Shown piece by piece: positions 1 through 6,611 of a stretch of DNA of 10,043 nt (its first letter is position 1; each line of letters opens with the position of its first letter). The notes beneath the pieces were generated by a model. That model did not search any database. It had not been told where the DNA came from and worked only from the letters and a program-made list of their open reading frames with translations. The DNA is from Oligoflexia bacterium (GTDB lineage Bacteria; Bdellovibrionota; UBA1018; CAIMNF01), in NCBI GenBank assembly GCA_903842755.1, contig CAIMNF010000133.1, forward strand, positions 1 to 10,043. The letters run 5' to 3'. A program made the position numbers and the translations under genes.

Positions 1-56
1 CATTTTTCAAAGTTCAGCAATTCTTTGGACGATTATTGGATTGCAATTTGGCTCGG

Positions 57-644
57 TCATTTTCTTAACCGCCGCCATTCATCGAATCTCGGCCGGAGTG
101 GCGGGGGTGAGTTTTTTTGGATGAGGTCTTGAAGTTCGTTTCGCTTGGCCGAAATGACTTCGGAGAGAGACATTTGACCTGCCGCATTTTGTGCGACCGT
201 AATGATGGTTCTTCGAATGAAAGTTGCCTCAATGTCTGCGATATCGGCCCCTCGAAACGCCTTAAAGACTTGGGCTGCTTGCTCTTCTGACGTGTTGTAA
301 GTGACAGAAATATCTTGAGTAATGTGTTGGCCCTCTTTGGTGGGTAGGTCAATGCTGTCGTCGCCCGCAGAAGAGCCTTCGCCGGAACGCCTAACCATCG
401 TGTAGGTGCGCAAAGCAGTGGGATAACTTTGAACATTGGTAATCCAAGGCATTCTCCAGGCCATCCCTTGGGGAACTGTACGAAGAGATCCGGTCCATTC
501 ATTAAAAACAACGCCCGTATTTCCTGGTGAAATCACCGAATAAGAACTAAAAAAAGCAAGAAGGATGACCACCGCTAAAAGAGCGGGAATAAGTTTGCTC
601 ACGAGCTTTGCAATAAAATCAGGATTGTTGAAATCAAAGTTCAT
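57..644 (-). CDS. SPFH/prohibitin-like membrane protein, 3' end frame-disrupted
   Basis: The 195-residue reading begins with a short polar stretch, then one hydrophobic membrane span at about residues 17-36 (LIPALLAVVILLAFFSSYSV). The start of an SPFH (band 7/prohibitin) domain follows: the ISPGNTGVVFNEWTG strand, a PQGMAWRMPW segment, and the helix region ending AKRNELQDLIQ. Family members are usually 250-300 residues and form ring-like scaffolds on membranes, often linked to quality-control proteases; that role is family knowledge, not shown here. After residue 176 the reading turns into a Pro/Arg-rich tail (KNSPPPLRPRF) unlike the family and stops. The break lies at a run of seven T and one of five G (plus strand 103-118). 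The family C-terminal coiled-coil half is missing. The start ATG overlaps the stop of the upstream 57-residue gene (ATGA), which supports the start and translational coupling. Identification is good; whether the break is real is open. Confidence 0.72.
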   Translation of the reverse strand: MNFDFNNPDFIAKLVSKLIPALLAVVILLAFFSSYSVISPGNTGVVFNEWTGSLRTVPQGMAWRMPWITNVQSYPTALRTYTMVRRSGEGSSAGDDSIDLPTKEGQHITQDISVTYNTSEEQAAQVFKAFRGADIADIEATFIRRTIITVAQNAAGQMSLSEVISAKRNELQDLIQKNSPPPLRPRFDEWRRLRK

Positions 645-814
645 TTATTTTTGTCCTTTTTTTGATAATCGGTAATGTCAATAATGGGCTTGGTTTTGGA
701 GCGGGCATGCAGAAATTTTCTAAGCTTCGATTCAATGGTGCGCTGAATCGGCTTCATGAGCCAGTAAAGAAAGCCTGCGCCAAGTAAAAATACAATTCCT
801 TCAAGGAAGGTCAT
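641..814 (-). CDS. small single-span membrane protein upstream of the SPFH gene
   Basis: This 57-residue ORF fills the gap between serA and the SPFH gene. It begins MTFLEGIVFLLGAGFLYWLM, a single hydrophobic segment at about residues 3-20. A basic stretch follows (KPIQRTIESKLRKFLHARSK), then a polar tail ending TDYQKKDKNK. That arrangement suggests an anchored protein with its basic tail in the cytoplasm. Its TGA shares four bases (ATGA) with the SPFH start, and its ATG lies 13 bases after the serA stop. An AGAAAG about 9 bases before the ATG is a modest ribosome-binding site. I do not recognise the family. The tight spacing makes it very likely translated, and a partnership with the SPFH protein is a reasonable guess. 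No function can be assigned. Confidence 0.72.
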   Translation of the reverse strand: MTFLEGIVFLLGAGFLYWLMKPIQRTIESKLRKFLHARSKTKPIIDITDYQKKDKNK

Positions 815-827
815 TTTTCAAAACTTT

Positions 828-2024
828 CTAACTAATTCTGCGAGTACGCAGTGATGTTTTTAGCGTTTGAATGGATTGGACAAGGTCATCGGTAATCGGT
901 TGGTTTAGGTCAACGACGAGGTATCCTAAGTCTTGATCCGTATGGAGACTTTGGGCCTGAATGTTTGCTCCGTACTCGGACAAAATACGGTTAATTTCTT
1001 TTAAGACCCCTTTAACGTTTCTATGGACGTTGCTTAGGCGAGTGCAATTGCGATCAAGCGAAAGTTCCACTTGAGGAAAATTTACCGCAAATTGGGTTGA
1101 ACCTGTTTTTGCGAAACGAATTAAAGTGGATGCAACCTCGCGACCAATATTGACCTGAGCCTCTTCCGTTGCCCCGCCAATGTGAGGCGTTAGGATGACG
1201 TTCTCAAAGCCTTTCATGGGCGAAGCGTAGTCCTTAATATTGTTTTCAGGCTCCACGGGATATACGTCTAGGGCTGCGCCCGCGATGTGCTTGGATTGGA
1301 TCGCTTGCTCTAAAGCTTTTAGGTCGATTACATCGCCCCGGGACGCATTGATTAAATAAGAGCCTGGCCGCATTGATTTGAGTTCAGACTCGCTGATTAA
1401 ATTCTTAGTGCTCTCTAAAGCAGGGACGTGGATCGTCGTAAAATCGGCTACACCTAATAACTCTTCGAGCGAAGACATGGGCTTTGCGTTTCCAAGAGGA
1501 AGCTTGGAAACTACATCGTAGAAAACAACCCGCATGCCAAAGCCTTCCGCGAGCATCGATACTTGAGATCCAATGTTGCCGTACCCCACAATCCCTAACG
1601 TCTTGCCTCGGACCTCGTAGCATTGGGCCGAGCTTTTGTTCCAAATGCCTTGGTGCATTTCATTATTTCGGGTTCCCAGTTTTCGCGAAAGCATCACAAT
1701 TTCTGCAATGACCATTTCTGCAACGGAGCGCGTATTGCTAAAGGGCGCATTAAAAACTACAACGCCATGATCGCGCGCCGAGCCTAAATCTACCTGGTTC
1801 GTTCCCACACAAAAGCAACCCACAGCCGCTACACTTCTCGCCGCTTCAAACACGCGTGGGGTAAGGTAGGTTTTGCTCCGAATACCTAGAATGTCGAAAC
1901 CGGGAAGTTTTTGAATCAGCTCGTCTTCGGTCAGGGCACCTTTCAATGTTTCTACTTGAATTCCTTCTTTGACAAAAAGGTCGCGGGCAATCGGATGAAT
2001 GTTTTCTAAGAGGAGTGCTTTCAT
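828..2024 (-). CDS. serA: D-3-phosphoglycerate dehydrogenase
   Basis: Oxidises 3-phosphoglycerate to 3-phosphohydroxypyruvate with NAD, the committed step of serine synthesis in the cytoplasm. The 398 residues match the E. coli-type enzyme (about 410) from end to end. The substrate-domain signatures GCFCVGTNQVDL (69-80) and FNAPFSNTRSVAE (91-103) are present. The NAD-binding GYGNIG lies at 147-152, and the catalytic trio is Arg229 (NASRG), Glu258 (PVEPE) and His281 (TPHIGG). A C-terminal ACT domain starts near 328. His334, Asn336 and Asn354 align with the residues that bind feedback serine in the E. coli enzyme, so serine inhibition is probably retained. The ATG at 2024 begins a normal N-terminus (MKALLLENIH), although no good Shine-Dalgarno precedes it. 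It is first in a leftward cluster with the 57-residue and SPFH genes, and divergent from uvrB. Why it sits with membrane-protein genes is unclear; they may simply share its transcript. Confidence 0.97.
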   Translation of the reverse strand: MKALLLENIHPIARDLFVKEGIQVETLKGALTEDELIQKLPGFDILGIRSKTYLTPRVFEAARSVAAVGCFCVGTNQVDLGSARDHGVVVFNAPFSNTRSVAEMVIAEIVMLSRKLGTRNNEMHQGIWNKSSAQCYEVRGKTLGIVGYGNIGSQVSMLAEGFGMRVVFYDVVSKLPLGNAKPMSSLEELLGVADFTTIHVPALESTKNLISESELKSMRPGSYLINASRGDVIDLKALEQAIQSKHIAGAALDVYPVEPENNIKDYASPMKGFENVILTPHIGGATEEAQVNIGREVASTLIRFAKTGSTQFAVNFPQVELSLDRNCTRLSNVHRNVKGVLKEINRILSEYGANIQAQSLHTDQDLGYLVVDLNQPITDDLVQSIQTLKTSLRTRRIS

Positions 2025-2091
2025 TCCGCTATGTTAACACAATCAAATGCTGAATCCATGAAAAATGATTCAAATTCAGGTAAGATGGGGT
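2025..2091. promoter_or_regulatory. divergent serA/uvrB intergenic region, promoters expected
   Basis: These 67 bases separate two divergent genes, so they or the first codons of either gene must hold both promoters. Plus-strand TAAGAT at 2081-2086 and minus-strand TAACAT just before serA each match four of six bases of a -10 box, but neither has a convincing -35 partner. No LexA-type box (CTG with CAG sixteen-base spacing) is evident in front of uvrB. The region is AT-rich. The call rests on gene orientation, not on recognised sites. Confidence 0.35.
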
Positions 2092-4242
2092 ATGCCTGTC
2101 TTTACTCACCGTCCGTTTAAACTCGCCACTCCCTATGCGCCGCTTGGAGATCAACCTCAAGCCATTGAAAAACTAGTTAAGGGACTCAATGACGGAAAAA
2201 AGGCGCAAGTGCTTTTGGGCGTCACGGGTTCGGGAAAAACATTTACCATGGCAAATGTGATCGCCCGAGTGAATCGTCCTACGTTGATTCTTTGTCACAA
2301 TAAAACGCTAGCGGCTCAGGTGTATTCTGAGTTTAAAGAATTTTTCCCTGAAAACGCGGTAGAATATTTTGTTTCTTACTACGATTACTATCAGCCGGAG
2401 GCGTACATCGCGCAGACCGATACGTACATTGAAAAAGATTCACAGATCAATGATGAAATCGATAAATTGAGGCATTCGGCAACGCGGTCCTTGCTTGAGC
2501 GAAGCGACGTCATCATTGTGTCTTCGATTTCGTGTATTTATGGCTTAGGTAGCCCTGAGGCGTATGAAGGGTTAATTTTATATCTTGAAGTTGGAAATCA
2601 ATATAAGCGCCAGGAAATCCTCAAAAAGTTGGTCGAAATCCAATACAAACGGAACGACATCGATTTTCATCGGGGAACGTTTCGGGTGAGGGGCGAAGTG
2701 GTTGAAATTTATCCCGCCTATGAAGAGGAAATAGCTGTGCGCTTGGAATTTTTTGGAGACGAGTTAGAAGCGGTATCGACTTTTGATCCTTTGCGCGGAA
2801 TTCGATATGAAAAGATCCCTCGCGTGACCATTTATCCGGCCAGTCACTACGTGACGACCGTGGACAATCGTAAGCGCGCGATTGATTCCATTCGTGCCGA
2901 ACTCCAGGAGCATCTAGAAGTACTCCGCGCTGAAAATAAATTGCTTGAAGCGCAACGGTTAGCGCAGCGAACCCAATTTGACTTAGAAATGCTCGAACAA
3001 ATTGGCTTTTGCCAGGGCATTGAAAATTACTCCCGGCACCTGACGGGGAGAAATCCTGGCGAGCCGCCGCCTACGCTCATGGATTATTTTCCAAAAGATT
3101 GGCTTTGTTTTATCGATGAAAGTCACGTTACGGTTCCGCAGATTGGCGGAATGTATCGGGGCGATCGGGCACGCAAGATGAACCTAGTGACCCACGGTTT
3201 TAGGCTTCCCTCGGCGCTCGATAATCGCCCGCTTAATTTTGAAGAGTGGGAAAAACTAATCAAGCAAACGCTTTATGTTTCGGCCACTCCCGGCGACTAC
3301 GAGATGAAACTTACGGATGGCCAAGCGGTAGAACAAGTGATTCGCCCAACGGGATTGGTGGATCCGTTGATTGAAGTTCGGGGCGCGCAAAATCAAATCG
3401 AAGATTTGCTAAAAGAAATTCAGATTCGCGTGAGCCGAAATGAACGGGTTTTAGTGACGACGTTGACGAAGCGATTGTCCGAAGACTTGACCAAATACTA
3501 TACCGAGAAAAAAATAAAAGTTAAATATTTACATTCCGACATTGAAACGCTCGAGCGAATTGAAATTTTAAGGGACTTGCGGCTTGGGGCCTTTGACGTG
3601 CTCGTTGGCATTAATTTGTTAAGGGAAGGGTTGGATTTGCCGGAAGTTTCAATGGTTGCGATTTTAGATGCGGACAAAGAGGGGTTTTTGCGCTCGGAAC
3701 GCTCATTGATTCAAACGATCGGAAGAGCGGCGCGAAATTCGAATGGCTTTGTGATTCTTTACGCGGACAAAGTAACGGATAGTATGCAAAAAGCCATTGG
3801 AGAGACCCGGCGGCGGCGAACAATTCAAGAAGAGTTTAATAAAAAACATGGCATCACGGCGACGACCATTCAAAAGAAAATTGCTGCTCCTATTGCTTCT
3901 GAAGATTACCGAGAAGGAGCAGGCCTTTGGCCGTCGTCTGCAAAAGAGCGCGACGAGCGAGCCAGTGATATTCGCGGGCGCCAGCTGGATTCCCGAGTGA
4001 GTCAACGAAAGTCTAACGTTAATCCTTTCATCGAGGCCCCGCTGTTAGATTATGTGGACGAGTTAACGAAGGTGGAGCGAATTAAAGCACTTTTGGGGGA
4101 TCGGTTCGTGAGTTTAGAAAAGCTTTCTGCAACGATTCGAAAATTGGAAGGTGAAATGAAAGAACACGCCCAGGAGTTGCGCTTCGAGAAAGCCGCCGAA
4201 TTGCGCGATGTAATTCGACAGTTAAAGGTGCTGAGTTTGTAA
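2092..4242 (+). CDS. uvrB: UvrABC system protein B (excinuclease ABC subunit B)
   Basis: Damage-verifying helicase-like ATPase of nucleotide excision repair: it is loaded by UvrA, opens the strands at the lesion and recruits UvrC. From the chosen ATG it has 716 residues. Walker A GVTGSGKT is at 43-50, and the beta-hairpin region YYDYYQPEAYIAQTDTYIEK spans about 96-115. DESH is at 342-345, and the motif V/VI region INLLREGLDLPE to QTIGRAARN is at about 507-549. The C-terminal UVR domain that contacts UvrC is at about 682-712 (LEGEMKEHAQELRFEKAAELR). Usual length is about 660-680; the excess is a charged, low-complexity linker at about 600-650, before the UVR domain. An earlier in-frame ATG at 2065 adds nine residues absent from the family, so 2092 is preferred. 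AGG at 2078-2080 is a weak ribosome-binding site. All key motifs are intact. Confidence 0.97.
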   Translation: MPVFTHRPFKLATPYAPLGDQPQAIEKLVKGLNDGKKAQVLLGVTGSGKTFTMANVIARVNRPTLILCHNKTLAAQVYSEFKEFFPENAVEYFVSYYDYYQPEAYIAQTDTYIEKDSQINDEIDKLRHSATRSLLERSDVIIVSSISCIYGLGSPEAYEGLILYLEVGNQYKRQEILKKLVEIQYKRNDIDFHRGTFRVRGEVVEIYPAYEEEIAVRLEFFGDELEAVSTFDPLRGIRYEKIPRVTIYPASHYVTTVDNRKRAIDSIRAELQEHLEVLRAENKLLEAQRLAQRTQFDLEMLEQIGFCQGIENYSRHLTGRNPGEPPPTLMDYFPKDWLCFIDESHVTVPQIGGMYRGDRARKMNLVTHGFRLPSALDNRPLNFEEWEKLIKQTLYVSATPGDYEMKLTDGQAVEQVIRPTGLVDPLIEVRGAQNQIEDLLKEIQIRVSRNERVLVTTLTKRLSEDLTKYYTEKKIKVKYLHSDIETLERIEILRDLRLGAFDVLVGINLLREGLDLPEVSMVAILDADKEGFLRSERSLIQTIGRAARNSNGFVILYADKVTDSMQKAIGETRRRRTIQEEFNKKHGITATTIQKKIAAPIASEDYREGAGLWPSSAKERDERASDIRGRQLDSRVSQRKSNVNPFIEAPLLDYVDELTKVERIKALLGDRFVSLEKLSATIRKLEGEMKEHAQELRFEKAAELRDVIRQLKVLSL

Positions 4243-4243
4243 T

Positions 4244-4261
4244 CCGCATTGCGGTATTTTT
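4244..4261 (+). terminator. probable intrinsic terminator of uvrB
   Basis: One base after the uvrB stop, CCGC-ATT-GCGG forms a four-pair GC stem with a three-base loop, followed by TATTTTT. The position and T-run fit a short Rho-independent terminator. The stem is at the lower limit of length, so efficiency may be modest. The larger inverted repeat at 4270-4312 may back it up. Confidence 0.5.
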
Positions 4262-4269
4262 ATGAGACG

Positions 4270-4312
4270 GTTCCCCGCTTCAGCCCAAAGAGTAATGACT
4301 GAAGCGAGGAAC
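4270..4312. repeat. 14-bp inverted repeat (one mismatch) in the uvrB/fadH convergent gap
   Basis: GTTCCCCGCTTCAG at 4270-4283 pairs with CTGAAGCGAGGAAC at 4299-4312: 13 of 14 positions are complementary, with a 15-base loop. Neither strand has a clean T-run directly after the stem; the plus strand continues AGTTGCTTTTGCC. It could act as a weak bidirectional terminator or as an RNA 3'-end stabiliser. It could also be one copy of a dispersed palindromic repeat. No second copy occurs in this window. Confidence 0.6.
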
Positions 4313-4314
4313 AG

Positions 4315-4364
4315 TTGCTTTTGCCGATTTCCCTACGGCCCCACTCTCTTCCGAATAAAAGCAA
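4315..4364. repeat. distant 8-bp inverted pair TTGCTTTT / AAAAGCAA
   Basis: TTGCTTTT at 4315-4322 is the exact reverse complement of AAAAGCAA at 4357-4364, with 34 bases between. It is AT-rich and the loop is long, so pairing would be weak alone. It is recorded because it directly follows the stronger repeat ending at 4312. Within its loop CCG and CGG can also pair. Confidence 0.35.
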
Positions 4365-4380
4365 ATCTTGTGCCTGAGTT

Positions 4381-4394
4381 TGATTTTAAAATCA
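4381..4394. repeat. perfect 14-bp palindrome TGATTTTAAAATCA
   Basis: The sequence equals its own reverse complement with no spacer. Such dyads are typical of operators bound by dimeric regulators, but here it lies between two gene 3' ends, about 50 bases past the fadH stop, where an operator is not expected. It could be a chance AT-rich palindrome or part of an unannotated transcript start or end. Confidence 0.5.
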
Positions 4395-4441
4395 TGTTTG
4401 GTTTCGGAGGGTTGCATTTTGTAGGAAGGGGAATGGAACTT

Positions 4442-6565
4442 TCAATTCCCTTCTGGCACCAGTTCCGGCACCAGTTCCGAAATTTGATAGGCCACTTCCA
4501 TGCCTTCTCGGATGGCTCGCTTTGCATCAAGTTCTCCTGCGAACTTTGCGCCGCCGATCACCCAATGGGGAATTCCAATTTCTTTTAAAATAGATTCATA
4601 TTCATTTACGGACTCTTGCCCAGCACACAGAATAATTTGATCTGCCCGGAGCATTTCCGTTCTGCCGTCTTCCCGCTCAAGGATCAGTCCTTCGGGCACA
4701 ATTTTTTTATACTTTACTTTACTGATGACCCTAACACCCATTCGTTTTAGGTCAAGGCGGTGAATCCATCCGGTTGTTTTGCCAAGCCCCTTTCCGATGC
4801 TCCCCTCGCTTCGCTGAAGGAGCGTGATTTGAATTGGATTGAGCACTGGCTTGAAATCGGGATTTAATCCCGAGCGCTTGGAGGGATCGATTCCCCAATG
4901 ATTCATAAAATCTTGAATGGCATTGGGCGACTCGTGGTGAGAGTCTAAGATTGTGGTCGCTACATCGACACCAATGCCACCGGTACCAATAATCAGAATT
5001 TCTTTTCCGGGTTTAATTTTCTTTTTTAAAAATTGGTCGTAAGCGTAGACCTGGGGCAGGTTTTGGCCTTCGATTTTTGGATCGCGTGGCTTTACACCGG
5101 TCGCAACCACGACCGCATCAAAGCCTTGAAGTTTTTCTTTAAGTGAAGCGGGGTTTGTCGGTAAAAGTGTGTTCAATAGAAGTTGAACTCCCCGAATCCG
5201 GAGTTGTTCGCGGTAATAGCGAATAGTTTCTGCGTAATCGGACTTACCGGGAACCAGGCTTGCTAAAGTAAATTGTCCGCCGATGTCGCCAGACCTTTCA
5301 AAAACGGTGACGTCGTGGCCAAGGTCTGCCGCATGAAAAGCGGCCGAGAGCCCGGCAGGGCCAGATCCAAGGATGGCAACTTTTTTTGTTTTTTTGCGTT
5401 GAGAAGTATTTTCAGAGGTCGCAGAAAATTTTCTTTGAGCCCAAATATTTTCTTCTGCCGCTTGCGGGTTAACCATGCACGTCGCTTTTTTAGCGACAAA
5501 AATATGATCAAGACAGGCTTGGTTACACGCAATGCAAGTATTGATTTCGCTAGCTGCATTACGAGCGGCTTTATTTACGAAATGCGGATCCGCAAGAAAA
5601 GGACGCGCCATCGAGATTAAATCCGCTTGCCCCTTTTCTAAAATCGATTCCGCGAGGCCGGGATGATTAATTCGGTTGGTGGCTACAACCGGTAGGTTGA
5701 CGTTTTTTCTAAAGTCTGCCGTGACCGATGCAAATGCTCCAGGAGGGACGACCGTTGCAATGGTGGGAATGCGTGCTTCGTGCCACCCAATTCCTGAATT
5801 AAAGAAAGTAACGCCAGCTTTTTCTAGCTCCAGTGCAAGCGCGACCGTCTCTTGCGGAGTTGAACCACCTTCGACCAAATCTAAAAGGCTAATCCGGAAA
5901 ATAATGATCCACTCGTTCCCGACTCTTTTGCGGATGGCTTTTACAATTTCTATTGGAAATTTCATGCGATGAGCAAAAGTGCCGCCCCATTGGTCGGACC
6001 GATGGTTGGTTCTGGCGGCAAGGAACTGATGGATCAAGTAGCCTTCTGAGCCCATGATCTCGACACCGTCGTATCCCGCTTGTTGGGCAAGTTGTGCAGC
6101 GTTTGCAAAGTCGTGGATTGTTTTCTCCACTAAAAACGCCGGAAGTTTAAACGGAGTAAAAGGAGTGATGGGAGACTTGATCCGCGACGGCGCAACCAAG
6201 AACGGGTGATAGGAATACCGGCCAGCGTGCAGGAGCTGCAAACAAATCTTTGCGCCGGTGCCGTCGTAAGCTTTTGCCTGATGAACTGCAGTGGTCAACT
6301 CTTGGTGCGCTCGTGCAACGGATTTCGTGTTAAAGGAAGCGGCAAACGGCGAGACTTTGCCGAGCCAGTTCGGCGAATACCCACCCGTGACGATCAAACC
6401 GACCCCCCCTTTGGATCGTTCGACGAAATAGTCCTTCAGCACATTTAAGTTGCGGGAATGATCTTCAAGTCCCGTATGCATCGAGCCCATCATCACGCGA
6501 TTTTTTAAGCGGGTAAATTTAAGGTCTAACGGTTCAAATAGCCTTGGGTATGCAAAGTTTGCCAT
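4442..6565 (-). CDS. fadH: 2,4-dienoyl-CoA reductase (NADPH), FMN/FAD/4Fe-4S
   Basis: Reduces 2,4-dienoyl-CoA formed during beta-oxidation of polyunsaturated fatty acids, passing electrons from NADPH through FAD, a 4Fe-4S cluster and FMN. The 707 residues align throughout with E. coli FadH (about 672). An N-terminal FMN TIM barrel opens YPRLFEPLDLKFTRLKNRV and holds the expected catalytic Tyr176 (GSEGY) and His262 (GIGWHEARIP). The cluster cysteines are Cys344, 347, 351 and 363 (CIACNQAC...C). The FAD fold has GSGPAG at 401-406 and the NADPH fold GTGGIG at 527-532; GKGLGKTTGWIHR (591-603) and CAGQE (647-651) are also conserved. A TIM-barrel/FAD family paralogue with another substrate is possible, but similarity to FadH is close. 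The start at 6565 matches the family; an ATG at 6613 would add 16 atypical residues and cross the divergent gene's start. No clear Shine-Dalgarno is seen. The C-terminus ends in a duplicated ELVP. Confidence 0.94.
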   Translation of the reverse strand: MANFAYPRLFEPLDLKFTRLKNRVMMGSMHTGLEDHSRNLNVLKDYFVERSKGGVGLIVTGGYSPNWLGKVSPFAASFNTKSVARAHQELTTAVHQAKAYDGTGAKICLQLLHAGRYSYHPFLVAPSRIKSPITPFTPFKLPAFLVEKTIHDFANAAQLAQQAGYDGVEIMGSEGYLIHQFLAARTNHRSDQWGGTFAHRMKFPIEIVKAIRKRVGNEWIIIFRISLLDLVEGGSTPQETVALALELEKAGVTFFNSGIGWHEARIPTIATVVPPGAFASVTADFRKNVNLPVVATNRINHPGLAESILEKGQADLISMARPFLADPHFVNKAARNAASEINTCIACNQACLDHIFVAKKATCMVNPQAAEENIWAQRKFSATSENTSQRKKTKKVAILGSGPAGLSAAFHAADLGHDVTVFERSGDIGGQFTLASLVPGKSDYAETIRYYREQLRIRGVQLLLNTLLPTNPASLKEKLQGFDAVVVATGVKPRDPKIEGQNLPQVYAYDQFLKKKIKPGKEILIIGTGGIGVDVATTILDSHHESPNAIQDFMNHWGIDPSKRSGLNPDFKPVLNPIQITLLQRSEGSIGKGLGKTTGWIHRLDLKRMGVRVISKVKYKKIVPEGLILEREDGRTEMLRADQIILCAGQESVNEYESILKEIGIPHWVIGGAKFAGELDAKRAIREGMEVAYQISELVPELVPEGN
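4455..4478. repeat. 12-bp tandem duplication in the 3' end of fadH
   Basis: GGCACCAGTTCC occurs twice head to tail (4455-4466 and 4467-4478) without a mismatch. On the minus strand it encodes the repeated ELVP in the last residues (SELVPELVPEGN). The unit length is a multiple of three, so copy gain or loss keeps the frame. It lies beyond the conserved fold, where change should be tolerated. Confidence 0.9.
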
Positions 6566-6611
6566 AAGGATGAGACTAGCACTTTTCAGGTTTTTCGAAT
6601 ACGATTTCTCC
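6566..6611. promoter_or_regulatory. 46-base divergent gap between fadH and the solute-binding protein gene
   Basis: Divergent transcription must start in or beside these bases. TACGAT at 6600-6605 matches four of six bases of a -10 box for the rightward gene, with no good -35 partner. Promoter elements may extend into the coding starts. No recognisable FadR-type operator was identified. The alternative starts (fadH ATG at 6613 and the binding-protein ATG at 6570) would make the two genes overlap head to head. Confidence 0.25.

Noticed and set aside
1..12. CATTTTTCAAAG at the left edge resembles CATTTTTCAAAAC at 812-824, the start region of the 57-residue gene
   Set aside because: Only 11 bases of AT-rich identity, with no extension on either side; chance is sufficient.
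65..511. 148-codon minus-strand ORF in another frame of the SPFH gene
   Set aside because: Antiparallel frame shadow of a recognisable SPFH coding region; its sequence shows no domain.
2065..2091. Upstream ATG for uvrB
   Set aside because: It adds MIQIQVRWG, which has no counterpart in UvrB proteins, and no Shine-Dalgarno precedes it.
3797..4005. Short ORFs on both strands over the UvrB linker
   Set aside because: They fall in the low-complexity charged part of uvrB, have no ribosome-binding sites and no recognisable content.
4262..4588. 108-codon plus-strand ORF overlapping the uvrB/fadH gap and the fadH 3' end
   Set aside because: Most of it is antisense to conserved FadH coding sequence, it has no ribosome-binding site, and its composition (Phe, His, Arg, Cys rich) is typical of a shadow frame.
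5263..5620. Overlapping ORFs of about 100 codons on both strands inside fadH
   Set aside because: They overlie the conserved iron-sulfur and FAD motifs of FadH and have Arg/Lys/Phe-rich, domain-free translations.
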